Below are positions 18,622-27,367 of a stretch of 64,000 nucleotides of DNA, in pieces; position 1 is the stretch's first letter, and each line of letters begins with the position of its first letter. The notes beneath the pieces are model-generated. The model was not told where the DNA came from. It made no database searches and saw nothing but the letters and a program-made list of their open reading frames with translations. The stretch is from Natrinema salinisoli (GTDB lineage: Archaea > Halobacteriota > Halobacteria > Halobacteriales > Natrialbaceae), in NCBI RefSeq assembly GCF_020405205.1, contig NZ_CP084470.1:62001-126000 (forward strand), read 5' to 3'. The translations under genes were made by a program, and so were the position numbers.

Positions 18622-19914
18622 ATGATTGACTATCTCAAAAAGGCCGATGACGCGTCGATCGAGATCGATCAGGAAGTAACGGACGCAGTGCGCGACATTC
18701 TCTCCGACGTGAGGGAGCGAGGTGACGACGCACTCTTCGATTTAACGAAGCGATTCGACGGCGTCGAGATCGACGATTTCCGCGTCGGCGAGGACGAGAT
18801 CGAAGCCGCTAGGGCGGAACTCACCGACGCCGAGATGGAGACGATCGACAACACGATCGACAACGTTCGAGCATTTCACGAGGAACAGCGCAAATACATC
18901 TCGGGCTTCGAAAAAGAGTTCGAGACCGGCGTTCGGCTCGGCCAGCGCATCGTCCCGGTTGAGTCCGCTGGAACGTACGTCCCCGGCGGTCGCCATCCGC
19001 TCGTCGCTGCCCCCGCAATGTCGATCGTTCCGGCAGCAGTCGCTGGCGTCGATCGGATCGTCACGTGCGCACCGCCGCAGGAAGACGGGAGCATTCAGGC
19101 GGCTCAGCTCTACGCGATGGACCAGGCCGGTGCCGACGAAATCTACCGCATCGGTGGGGCACAGGCCATCGGCGCTATGGCGTATGGAACGGAGACGGTC
19201 CCCGAAGTGGCAAAGGTCACAGGGCCGGGAAACGTCTTTACCACTGAGGCGAAGCGACAGGTCTTCGGTCACGTCGGTATCGATTTCCTCGCCGGTCCGT
19301 CGGAAGTGCTGATCCTGACCGACGAGACGGCGGATCCCGAGTTGGTCGCGACGGATCTGCTCGCCCAGGCCGAACACGATCCGAATTCCCGCCCGATCCT
19401 CGTCTCGACCGACCGGAGTATCGCCGAGGAGACCGTCGACGAGCTGTACGACCAGTTGCCGGATCTTCGAACGGAAGACGTCGCCCGGGAATGCTGGGAG
19501 GAAAACGGCGAGGTGGTCGTTGCGGATACCTTGGAAGCAGCGGTCGATGTCGTCAACGACTACGCGATCGAACACCTGCAGGTGATGATTGACGAGCCTC
19601 GATCGATCGTCGACGACCTCTCCAACTACGGGTCCCTCTTCCTCGGCGAACACTCGCCCGTCGTCTTCGGTGACAAAGCCGTGGGAACGAACCACAGCCT
19701 CCCGACTCTCGAGGTAGCCCGTTATAGCGGCGGCATTTGGGCCGGCACGTACCTGAAGACGCTGACTCATCAGGAGGCGACCGAGGACGGTGCCGCCCGT
19801 ATCGCTCCGTGGGCGGCCAAGATCTGCGAGCTCGAGGGGACTCACGCCCACCAGCTTTCGGCGGAAGCGCGCCTTCGACCGGACATCAGTCCCGACTACG
19901 GACCACAAGAGTAG
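18622..19914 (+). CDS. histidinol dehydrogenase family protein, possibly a catabolic (HpsN-like) member
   Basis: A HisD-fold enzyme of about 430 residues. The zinc and catalytic residues of the family are intact: GPGNVFTTEAKRQ, the Gln/His pair in LLAQAEHDP, the Glu-His pair in YAIEHLQ, Asp and His in FGDKAVGTNHSLPT, and the C-terminal His in EGTHAHQ. The MIDYLKKA start and the NYGSLFLGEHSPVVFGDKA block resemble, from memory, the sulfopropanediol-dehydrogenase branch more than biosynthetic HisD. No other histidine genes are near, while SDR and iron-ADH genes are. A TATA-like TTTATACA at 18581-18588 precedes the ATG; an in-frame upstream GTG (18607) is less likely. Confidence 0.82.
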   Translation: MIDYLKKADDASIEIDQEVTDAVRDILSDVRERGDDALFDLTKRFDGVEIDDFRVGEDEIEAARAELTDAEMETIDNTIDNVRAFHEEQRKYISGFEKEFETGVRLGQRIVPVESAGTYVPGGRHPLVAAPAMSIVPAAVAGVDRIVTCAPPQEDGSIQAAQLYAMDQAGADEIYRIGGAQAIGAMAYGTETVPEVAKVTGPGNVFTTEAKRQVFGHVGIDFLAGPSEVLILTDETADPELVATDLLAQAEHDPNSRPILVSTDRSIAEETVDELYDQLPDLRTEDVARECWEENGEVVVADTLEAAVDVVNDYAIEHLQVMIDEPRSIVDDLSNYGSLFLGEHSPVVFGDKAVGTNHSLPTLEVARYSGGIWAGTYLKTLTHQEATEDGAARIAPWAAKICELEGTHAHQLSAEARLRPDISPDYGPQE

Positions 19915-20020
19915 GCGAACTAACGCACCCCTCCGACGGGCAGGAATGCCGTCTCGCTGGTTCCAGTGGGTGACCGAAGCTGGTCGCCGTGTGTGATGAG
20001 ATGACCGATTGTGTCAGCGG

Positions 20021-21772
20021 TCACGTCGACGGATCGGTGCCAACGGTTTCTCGTGCGAATACGTCTTCGTAGCCGGAAAACGACATCCTGAGCGACGGAA
20101 CGCCGGTGAACGACAGCGCTTGCAGGATGAGTGCCGGTTCCTCGAGACGAGCCCCCAACTCGCGGAGCGCCGAACTCACGTCGGCCATCTTCTCGGCGGT
20201 CTCGGAGATATCACGGTCTGCACAGCGGGCACCGATCGGCGTTGGGAACGTGACGCGAGTCGTCTCGTGGCCACGAACGGCCCATCCGCCTCCCATCTCG
20301 ATCACGTCCGCAATCGATCGCCGCATCGCGTCCTCGTCCGCACCGACGGCGATCACGCCGGGGGTCTGCCACGTGTGGGACGTCGCGACCGCGCCCGCCT
20401 CGAGTCCGAACCCCGAGAGGAATCCGGTAAAGCCGTCCCCGACTCCACTTGGCGAGCGATCGAAGAGCGCAACCTTGAGCGCGTCGCGGTCCGCCGTCGC
20501 GACGAATTCCCCGTCCGCAACCGCCGGTTCGACGGTCGTCTCGCTGGTCACTGTTCCGCCCTCGCAATGGATCGATCTGACGGCACCGTCGGAACCGTCC
20601 GCCGTCGGGACTCGCAACGCCCCTTCGTTCAGCGACAGCGAGATCGAATCGCAGAACCACTCGGGGTAGGCGTGCGAGCGGGACTCGACAACCGGCGTGC
20701 CGCCGTCGACCACGATTTCGCCGCCGCTGATAACCGTCTCGATGGCAACGTCTTCGAGATCGTCGAGAACGACGATGTCGGCTCGCGAACCGGGAGACAA
20801 CGAGCCGATATCGGGAAGACCGAAGTGACGAGCAGGGTTGAGGGTCGCCATTCGAACGGCGTCGACCGGGTCAATACCTGCTTCGATAGCCCGGCGAACG
20901 ACGGCATCCATGTACCCCTCGGAGACGATATCAGTCGGCCAGATCCAGTCCGTCGAGAGCGAGAGCTCCGCCGACCCGAACCGCTCGTAGGCGTCGGCGA
21001 GCGCATCGATATCGTCGCGAAACGTACCATAGCGCCCGATCGAGTGAATTCCGTTCTCGAGGCGCTCGGCGACCTCCTCGCTCGAGACCATCTCGTGGTC
21101 GTCGGTGATCGTCGCGGCGAGAGCGGTCAGTCGACGACCCGAACAGCCGGCTCCGTGACCGCTCACCGTCTTGCCGAGCGCTCGAGCCCGCGCAGCGAGT
21201 GATTCAGCCGGCGACGAGCGCCCGACGAGCTGTATCCAAGGAATTTCACCGGTACCGACGATTCGATCCTCTTGGAGCAGGGCAGACAGCTCCTCGCGAT
21301 CGGTATCGTCGAACTGATCGTACCCGATACTAAATGCATCGAGGAACGCCTGCGGCGGAACGGTCCCGAAAACCCGAATCGGGAGGTCGGCTGTCGCCTC
21401 GAGGAGTTGTCGGACACCGGGTTCGCCGAAGCAGCTCCCGAATTCACAGACTTCGGTTACGACGGCCGTGGTTCCGGTCGCGAGAATGCGGTGATAGGCC
21501 CGTTCGAATGGCTGGAAGGAGTCGACGTGTACGTGGGCGTTGACGAATCCCGGGGTGATCACTTTCCCCTCGGCGTCGACGACCGTCGTTTCCGGCCCCG
21601 TCGCGTCGCTCGCATCGGCCGTGACTGCTGCTATCCGGTCGTTTTCGACGGCAATGTCTCGATCGACGATGCTGCGGGATTCCGGTAACAGTACTCGCCC
21701 GTTCGTAACGACGAGATCGGCCGAAGCAGTTCCGAGCGCAACGTTTTGCAGTTTGTCAGCGTTCCCGGTCAC
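20021..21772 (-). CDS. amidohydrolase, adenine deaminase-like
   Basis: A metal-dependent hydrolase of about 583 residues with the architecture of adenine deaminases. A beta-sandwich N-terminus leads to the PGFVNAHVHVDS metal motif, then TEVCEFGSCFGEPG, SGHGAGCSG and DDHEMVSSEE, followed by SRADIVVLDDLEDV and a C-terminal domain with ADEDAMRRSIADVIEMGGG. It should hydrolyse a C-N bond, such as deamination of a purine or a cyclic amide. The frame reaches a GTG at 21838, but the GTG at 21772 is preceded by a GGGAGCGAGG ribosome-site-like stretch and gives the usual N-terminus. It converges with the HisD-family gene. Confidence 0.85.
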   Translation of the reverse strand: MTGNADKLQNVALGTASADLVVTNGRVLLPESRSIVDRDIAVENDRIAAVTADASDATGPETTVVDAEGKVITPGFVNAHVHVDSFQPFERAYHRILATGTTAVVTEVCEFGSCFGEPGVRQLLEATADLPIRVFGTVPPQAFLDAFSIGYDQFDDTDREELSALLQEDRIVGTGEIPWIQLVGRSSPAESLAARARALGKTVSGHGAGCSGRRLTALAATITDDHEMVSSEEVAERLENGIHSIGRYGTFRDDIDALADAYERFGSAELSLSTDWIWPTDIVSEGYMDAVVRRAIEAGIDPVDAVRMATLNPARHFGLPDIGSLSPGSRADIVVLDDLEDVAIETVISGGEIVVDGGTPVVESRSHAYPEWFCDSISLSLNEGALRVPTADGSDGAVRSIHCEGGTVTSETTVEPAVADGEFVATADRDALKVALFDRSPSGVGDGFTGFLSGFGLEAGAVATSHTWQTPGVIAVGADEDAMRRSIADVIEMGGGWAVRGHETTRVTFPTPIGARCADRDISETAEKMADVSSALRELGARLEEPALILQALSFTGVPSLRMSFSGYEDVFARETVGTDPST

Positions 21773-22167
21773 GCGTCTTCCCTCGCTCCCTGTAGTTGAT
21801 CGTCCGGAAATCGTACGAAAGGGCCATAGATACGGCACATTGGTATGCTATGAAAGAACATAGGCCAGATTGGAATGCCAGCCATATAACAGTAATTGGT
21901 AATATTATTTTTATATAGAATTTGATTAGAACTGAATTGTTTAGTTCGATAATTACAGATGCGTACTTACTGCTGACTCGAAATTGGCTGTTTGACTCTT
22001 TCCGACTTCTTGATCACACAGCTCCCAAAGTTAGTGGACATATAAACAGGTCATCGGAATATTCTTCATAAATCACTCTGCTGCAGACGTGTTGGAGTTC
22101 AGTCTGTCATCTCCCCATAGAAATAGTTACGCCCATCAACAACTATGTAGAATCCACAGACCTCATA
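21773..22167. other. AT-rich intergenic region between divergent genes
   Basis: About 395 nt without a gene, with several T/A-rich runs (21895-21930) that could hold promoters for the amidohydrolase and for the Bat-type regulator. No repeat or RNA gene was recognised. Confidence 0.5.
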
Positions 22168-22830
22168 ATGACTCTCAGCGCGAAGTTTCGAATTCCGGTC
22201 AAAGTCCTTCCGTTGGGATCTATTCTATCGGATTTCGATAATATTGTGTTTGAACTCGTTCGTGTTATCCCGACCCGAGATGGATTCATCCCATACTTTT
22301 GGATCTCGGGTGAGAATTTGGATGAGTTTGAACACGCCCTTGAAGACCATCCTCGTATCCTCTCACTCGAACTGCTTGATACTGTTAATCACGACCACCT
22401 CTATCAAGCCGAATGGGACGTGAAACATGGTGAATTCTTCGCAGGTCTTATCGACACGGATGCTGCAGTTCTGGAGGCATATAGCACCGACAGATACTGG
22501 TTTTTTCATTTCCGCTTCCCGGATCATGACCAACTGACTCAGTTCTACAACTACTGTCTGGAGAATGAGATCAAAGGGATTGAACTAGAACACGTCTATT
22601 CGTTTAATGAGCGGTCAAACCACTTCTTCGAGTACAATCTCACTCCAGAACAGCGAGAGGCGCTTGTCCTTGCCGCTCAACGTGGATACTTCAGCACGCC
22701 ACGTGAGGTGACTCTTGAGGAACTCGCTACTGAACTTGACATCTCTCAACAGGCGCTTTCACAACGGGTTAGAGGTGCCACCGAAAAAGTCGTATTAGGC
22801 GCGTTGAACCTACCTCTCAAACCGGAATAG
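22168..22830 (+). CDS. Bat-type transcriptional regulator with HTH_10 domain
   Basis: A protein of 220 residues. The N-terminal 150 residues form the bacterioopsin-activator-like sensor region. The C-terminus carries the HTH_10 motif seen in haloarchaeal Bat proteins: LTPEQREALVLAAQRGYFSTPREV, then a helix-turn-helix in TLEELATELDISQQALSQRVR. It probably regulates nearby catabolic genes, but no target site is visible. Codon usage is more AT-rich than the catabolic genes around it, hinting at a different history. Confidence 0.85.
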   Translation: MTLSAKFRIPVKVLPLGSILSDFDNIVFELVRVIPTRDGFIPYFWISGENLDEFEHALEDHPRILSLELLDTVNHDHLYQAEWDVKHGEFFAGLIDTDAAVLEAYSTDRYWFFHFRFPDHDQLTQFYNYCLENEIKGIELEHVYSFNERSNHFFEYNLTPEQREALVLAAQRGYFSTPREVTLEELATELDISQQALSQRVRGATEKVVLGALNLPLKPE

Positions 22831-22870
22831 GATTGGAGTGATATGCCAACTTCCAATCCCCCTTACTAAG

Positions 22871-22895
22871 ACCCTTGTTCGGACAAGGGTTAAAA
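22871..22895 (+). promoter_or_regulatory. palindromic operator candidate overlapping the promoter of the next regulator gene
   Basis: A perfect inverted repeat ACCCTTGT-TCGG-ACAAGGGT (22871-22890) runs directly into a TTAAAA TATA element (22890-22895), which is about 30 nt from the ATG at 22923. Binding there would block TBP/TFB access, so this is a good candidate autoregulatory operator. Confidence 0.5.
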
Positions 22896-22922
22896 CCAGT
22901 GCCACAAGGGCCAGTGGACTAT

Positions 22923-23312
22923 ATGGAAATGGACACCAATACACAACAAGATCAGTTGTTTGACTGTCTGGCACATCACCATCGACGGATAATCATAGAT
23001 GTGTTGCGGAATTCAAACTCGCAAAAACCTACAACCGAATTAACACAGGACATCGTAGCGAGAATCTCTGAAACATCTGACACGGAGATTTTGTCTATCG
23101 AAGCTCTGCAAACATCCCTCTATCACTCGCACCTTCCGAAACTGAAAGAAGCGGGTCTCATCGAATATGACGAGAAGCGAGATCTAGTAGCACCTGTTGA
23201 GTACGTATCTCATTTAGGTACTCTTGTGGATTTGGCAGAGCGAATTGCTGGAGAACGTCGCCAATACGATCCAGAGGCTCATGACTGGGATGATGAACCG
23301 ATTATGGGATAG
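22923..23312 (+). CDS. haloarchaeal winged-helix protein (DUF7344-like)
   Basis: A small cytoplasmic protein of about 129 residues. LFDCLAHHHRRIIIDVL starts a winged-helix domain, and the recognition part ends YHSHLPKLKEAGLIEYDE, as in the DUF7344-type regulators common in haloarchaea. The frame is open from 22875, but the ATG at 22923 lies 30 nt after a TATA element and excludes the proline-rich leader. The HTH protein at 57694 has a similar N-terminal domain. It probably binds DNA as a dimer; the palindrome upstream is a plausible site. Confidence 0.75.
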   Translation: MEMDTNTQQDQLFDCLAHHHRRIIIDVLRNSNSQKPTTELTQDIVARISETSDTEILSIEALQTSLYHSHLPKLKEAGLIEYDEKRDLVAPVEYVSHLGTLVDLAERIAGERRQYDPEAHDWDDEPIMG

Positions 23313-23532
23313 GAAACAAGAATACTATTCAACACAATATCTGGTCAGTGATTCACCTGTACTTATCGAGAGTTCCGCGGACGGATCTACACAAAACCCG
23401 TGCTACTATCTGTTACAAAACCCCTCCAAAACGGAATTCCAGTTACGACTGCGATGCTACTGGTCCTCAGTACATGTCTGAGATGCTGATCTAATACAAA
23501 TACCTAACTTTCTGGTAGTACAATAGTATGTT

Positions 23533-24294
23533 ATGGAAAGACGTAACATCAGCGTTGAGCGATCGGACGGACGGGCCACGCTCACGCTCGACCGACCAGA
23601 GAAAGCGAACTCGCTGACCGGAGAGATGTTCGGCGCGATCGGCGATGCGTTCGCCGAGTTGGACGAGGACGGAATCGACGTCGTGACCATCCGCGGGGCA
23701 GACGGGACCTTCTCCGCTGGTGTCGATATGTCCGACGTCCCCGAGTGGGGGGCTGAGAACCCGCTCGCCGTTCGGGATCAACTCGAGTCGATCCACGACA
23801 CGTTGCGAGCCATCGAAGGGCTCGATGCACCGGTCGTCGCCGCACTGGAGGGCCACGTACTCGGTGGCGGCCTCGAGTTGGCTTTGGCCTGCGACATCCG
23901 TATCGCCGACGAATCTGCACAGTTCGGGCTGCCGGAGTCGGAGATGGGCCTCGCGATGGATCTCGGCGGCGCTCAGAAGCTCCCGGGGTTCATCGGTGAG
24001 GGATTGACGAAATACCTGGTCATGACCGATCGGTCGATCGGTGCCGAGCGCGCCTTCGATGCGGGGCTGATCGAAGAGCTACACGCTACATCGGAGTTCG
24101 AAACGGAACTGCGCGATCTCGAGGACGACCTCGCGAGCAAACCCGCGTATATCCACGGGCTCGCCAAGCGGCAAGTTCATTCGGTTCGTCCGCCGAACCT
24201 CGACGAGGCGATGCAGCAGGCGATCCATCACGCCATCGCAGCCTATCAAGAGGAGGAAACCCAACGGCGAGTCGCCGATTTCTTCGAGGGGTGA
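23533..24294 (+). CDS. enoyl-CoA hydratase/isomerase with both catalytic glutamates
   Basis: A crotonase of 253 residues. TFSAGVDMSDVP and the GGGLELALACD segment carry the first catalytic Glu, and FGLPESEMGL carries the second. Unlike the copies at 2434 and 5012, it can be a genuine hydratase acting on 2-enoyl-CoA. Its stop is 17 nt from the convergent stop of another intact crotonase. It starts at an ATG just after an AT-rich stretch. Confidence 0.88.
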   Translation: MERRNISVERSDGRATLTLDRPEKANSLTGEMFGAIGDAFAELDEDGIDVVTIRGADGTFSAGVDMSDVPEWGAENPLAVRDQLESIHDTLRAIEGLDAPVVAALEGHVLGGGLELALACDIRIADESAQFGLPESEMGLAMDLGGAQKLPGFIGEGLTKYLVMTDRSIGAERAFDAGLIEELHATSEFETELRDLEDDLASKPAYIHGLAKRQVHSVRPPNLDEAMQQAIHHAIAAYQEEETQRRVADFFEG

Positions 24295-24311
24295 TCGACG
24301 TCCGGTTTCGG

Positions 24312-25100
24312 CTACCGGCCTTCGAACTCCGCGTCTCGTCCCTCTAACTGTGCTTCGAACCCCTCCCGTCTGTCGTGAGTCCCGTACACCTGCATCGCCA
24401 GCCTGTGTTCGGTCGAAAGCCCGTCCTCGAGGGGGACATCGAACGTCGCCTGAAACGCCTCGAGTGCGTTCTCGATTCCCAGTGGGGCCTTCTCGGTCAG
24501 ATCGTCGGCCAACTCCCGCGCTCGGTCGTCGACGGCCTCCTCGGACACGACCTCGGTGACCAGGTTACACTGTTGGGCCTCTTCGGGATCGATATACTCG
24601 CCCGTCAGGACGAGCTCCTTCGCCTTCCCGATACCGACGATTCGTGGCAGACGCTGGGTAGAGCCCTGATGCGGGAATATACCGAGGTTCACCTCGATAA
24701 TTCCGTACTTCGTCTCCTCGCCCAGTACGCGGAGGTCCGCGGGGAGCGTGAGTTCGAACCCACCGGCGATCCCGGCCCCTTTGATACCCGCGACGATGGG
24801 CGTCGTGGTCTCGTCGATGGTATCCAGCAGCTCCCGGAACTCGCGATGGAACTCGTCGTGGTCCGCGACGTCCTTCTCGTGCATCATCTCGAGCTGGAAC
24901 CCGGCACAGAATACCGACCCCTCGCCCAGCAGGGTCGCTGCGCGAATGTCGTCGTCCTCGTCTACCTGCCGGACGGCAGCGGTGATATCTGCGACGGTCG
25001 CTTCGTTCATCGCGTTGCGCTTCTCCGGACGAGCGATGACGATATCCGCACGCTGGCCGACGCGCTCGAGACGAACGTGACCGTTTCCGATTTCAGACAT
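24312..25100 (-). CDS. enoyl-CoA hydratase/isomerase with both catalytic glutamates
   Basis: A crotonase of 262 residues with SVFCAGFQLEMM, GIAGGFELTLPAD (first Glu) and YGIIEVNLGIFPHQGSTQRLPR (second Glu and the conserved GG/GS-TQRL motif). It is a likely enoyl-CoA hydratase. It lies 71 nt downstream of the cyclase-like hydrolase on the same strand and may be the last gene of the importer 2 transcription unit. Confidence 0.88.
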   Translation of the reverse strand: MSEIGNGHVRLERVGQRADIVIARPEKRNAMNEATVADITAAVRQVDEDDDIRAATLLGEGSVFCAGFQLEMMHEKDVADHDEFHREFRELLDTIDETTTPIVAGIKGAGIAGGFELTLPADLRVLGEETKYGIIEVNLGIFPHQGSTQRLPRIVGIGKAKELVLTGEYIDPEEAQQCNLVTEVVSEEAVDDRARELADDLTEKAPLGIENALEAFQATFDVPLEDGLSTEHRLAMQVYGTHDRREGFEAQLEGRDAEFEGR

Positions 25101-25171
25101 AGGAACACCTCATTCGGAAGCAGCAAAAGCGTTTTCCCGGTCAGTTCGGTCGACAGGTCACGGTACGATAA

Positions 25172-25855
25172 TTACGGCGGTTCCGTCGGCCTCGCGACGA
25201 ACCGAGCGGGTGCTCCGTCTCCGCCGCGGAGGGAGAGCGGGAACCCGTAAACCATCGGCCGCGTGCCAGCGATCGAGGGCGGAATTCGGAGATGTTCCGC
25301 GATGAGTATGCCCTCAGGAAGTAGCGTCCGATGGATCGGATACTCGTCCCATCCGTCGGGTCGCGTGGCACGGGGTCGGTCGGGGCTCGGTGTGTCGACG
25401 GCCAGCAATTTCACACCCTGTTCGAGCAGCCAGTCGCCGACATCCGCCGCGAGCCACGGATACCTCTCGTAGTCCTCGCGTTCGTATCGGTCGCCCCAGC
25501 CGGTTCGGACGAGGAGGATGTCGTCGGGGCGAACGTCACCAGCGGCCGCCGCTAGTTCCTCCGCAGTAATGGGTTCTGATTCTTCGCGACGCACGTCCGC
25601 GACCGTCGCCGGCCCGGCGAACCGTTCAAGCGGAATCTCATCGATCGTCGCGCCGCCGGCGATCATGTGTCGGGGTGCGTCGACGTGCGTACCGACGTGG
25701 GTCGGCGTGCCGATCCACTGCGCGTTGACACCGTCGCGGTCGACGTCGCTGATCGTCTCGAACTCCGGTTCCGGGAGCGCTGCCGAATGCGGAACGTCGC
25801 CGTCGAAGGGCTGGGTAAGGTCGATCCAGTCGGCGTCGGAACGTCGGTCGTGCAT
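25172..25855 (-). CDS. cyclase-family metal hydrolase (kynurenine formamidase-like)
   Basis: A protein of 227 residues of the PF04199 fold. The signature HVGTHVDAPRHM provides metal-binding His and Asp residues; DLTQPFDGDVP at the start and LVRTGWGDRY further on are also typical. Members hydrolyse amide or lactam bonds (N-formylkynurenine, isatin, cyclic amides). It starts 49 nt after the LivF-type ATPase gene of importer 2, so the imported compound may be its substrate. The exact substrate is open. Confidence 0.85.
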   Translation of the reverse strand: MHDRRSDADWIDLTQPFDGDVPHSAALPEPEFETISDVDRDGVNAQWIGTPTHVGTHVDAPRHMIAGGATIDEIPLERFAGPATVADVRREESEPITAEELAAAAGDVRPDDILLVRTGWGDRYEREDYERYPWLAADVGDWLLEQGVKLLAVDTPSPDRPRATRPDGWDEYPIHRTLLPEGILIAEHLRIPPSIAGTRPMVYGFPLSLRGGDGAPARFVARPTEPP

Positions 25856-25904
25856 AGGTTTCGGAAGGGGACGGAGAATTGTGGAAGCGGCGGTCGACAG
25901 TCGG

Positions 25905-26621
25905 TCAGGCGCCGCCGATGATCTGCATCAGCTCCTCGTCCTCGGTGATCGCTCCGGCGTCGTCCGTCTCGGCGATGATCTCACCGCGCTCGATGACGTA
26001 CAACCGGTCGACGGAGTCTTTGACCTGATTGATTTGGGATTCGGCGATGAAGACGGCTGCATCGAACTCCTCACGGATTCTCGGAATGCTCTCGACCAGG
26101 TCCTGCTTGATGCTCGGTGCGAGCCCCTCGAACGGTTCGTCCAGCAAGACCAGTTCCGGTTCGGCGACGAGCGCCCGGGAGACGGTGACCATCTGCTGTT
26201 GTCCCCCAGAGAGCTTTCCGGCTGGTTGATCGAGGAAATCTTCCATGGCTGGAAAGATATCGAGGACGACCGAGAGCCGGTCTTCGAGATCGACGGCGTC
26301 GTCGTTAGCACCCCACAGCGCCATCTCGATGTTCTCCCGAGATGTCAGCTTAGATATCAGTCTGCGGTCTTCGGGAGCGAACCCGATGCCCAGCTGCTTG
26401 CGTTCGTGGGTCGGAGCGTCCGTGATGTCCTCACCGCGGAACGACACGGAACCGCGCTCGACGTGCTGGAGACCCATCACGGATCGGAATGTCGAGGTCT
26501 TTCCGGCACCGTTTCGGCCGATGATGCCGACGGTTTCGGCTTCGTCGACCTTGAGGTCAATCCCTCGGAGCACGGTAACGCCCTCGATCGACGCGTTCAC
26601 GGCGTCGAGTTCGAGCAACAT
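25905..26621 (-). CDS. ABC transporter ATP-binding protein, LivF type, importer 2
   Basis: A 238-residue ATPase with GRNGAGKTST (Walker A), LSGGQQQMV (signature) and LVLLDEPFEGLAP (Walker B). It is the last transport gene of the minus-strand importer 2, with a one-base stop/start overlap with the LivG gene. The Walker A carries Arg in place of the usual Pro (GRNGAGKT), a common LivF variant. Confidence 0.92.
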   Translation of the reverse strand: MLLELDAVNASIEGVTVLRGIDLKVDEAETVGIIGRNGAGKTSTFRSVMGLQHVERGSVSFRGEDITDAPTHERKQLGIGFAPEDRRLISKLTSRENIEMALWGANDDAVDLEDRLSVVLDIFPAMEDFLDQPAGKLSGGQQQMVTVSRALVAEPELVLLDEPFEGLAPSIKQDLVESIPRIREEFDAAVFIAESQINQVKDSVDRLYVIERGEIIAETDDAGAITEDEELMQIIGGA

Positions 26622-27367
26622 CAGGCCTCACCTCTGATGCGCTGTTTGACCGTCTGGTCCTCGAGCACTTCTTCCGGCGTGCCGTCGATAATCTTCCGGC
26701 CTTGATCCATCGCGACGACGCGTTCGGCGTAGTCGGCGACGAGTTCCATGTCGTGTTCGATGAACAGTACCGCCGAGTCGGACGTCTCGAAGTAGTTTTG
26801 CAGTCGGTCCATGATCGCGTACTTGTTCTCCGTCGCGACGCCGCTCGTCGGCTCGTCGAGGATGAGCAACTTCGGCCGCATTGCGACGCTCATACAGACG
26901 TCGAGGATCTTCTTGTCGCCGTGTGGGATCGCCTCCGCCTCCGATTCTCGCTTCTCCGCGAGACCGAACTCGTCGAGCAGGTTGATCGCCTCGGCACGCG
27001 TGTCGTTCTCCCAGTTGAGCACCGTAAACAGGGAGTTGTTTCGCTGCTCCCGAGAGAGGATGGCCGAGCGGACGTTCTCGACGAGCGTGAGATCGTCGCA
27101 GACACGCGGAATCTGGAACGAGCGAACGAGTCCCGATTGCGCACGACTGTGGACCGGTGACCCCTTCAGTGACTGCCCATCGAAGACGATTTCTCCGGAC
27201 GTCGCGTCGAGAACGCCAGTCAACAAGTTGACGAAAGTCGTCTTGCCAGCACCGTTCGGGCCGATGATGCCGACGATTTCCCCGCTGTCCACCTCGAAAT
27301 CCATACCGTCGACGGCTCTGAGATCACCGAACTCCTTGGTGAGTCCCTGTGTTTCGAGGACTGACAT
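26621..27367 (-). CDS. ABC transporter ATP-binding protein, LivG type, importer 2
   Basis: A 248-residue ATPase with GPNGAGKTTFVN (Walker A), a divergent signature region (AIPHGDKKILDVCMSV) and LLILDEPTSGVA (Walker B) followed by FIEHDMELV. It overlaps both neighbours by one base, so translational coupling is likely. It pairs with the LivF-type subunit. Confidence 0.92.
   Translation of the reverse strand: MSVLETQGLTKEFGDLRAVDGMDFEVDSGEIVGIIGPNGAGKTTFVNLLTGVLDATSGEIVFDGQSLKGSPVHSRAQSGLVRSFQIPRVCDDLTLVENVRSAILSREQRNNSLFTVLNWENDTRAEAINLLDEFGLAEKRESEAEAIPHGDKKILDVCMSVAMRPKLLILDEPTSGVATENKYAIMDRLQNYFETSDSAVLFIEHDMELVADYAERVVAMDQGRKIIDGTPEEVLEDQTVKQRIRGEA

Noticed and set aside
18742-21202. Long antisense open frames (18742-19908 minus, 20009-21202 plus)
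   Set aside because: They mirror the HisD-family and amidohydrolase genes. GC-rich haloarchaeal genes commonly give long antisense frames; these are Arg-rich and match no family.
23357-23420. A cassette-repeat left arm after the DUF7344-like gene
   Set aside because: CACCTGTACTTATCGA resembles a left-arm start for about 18 nt, but the rest of the arm and the palindromic core are absent.
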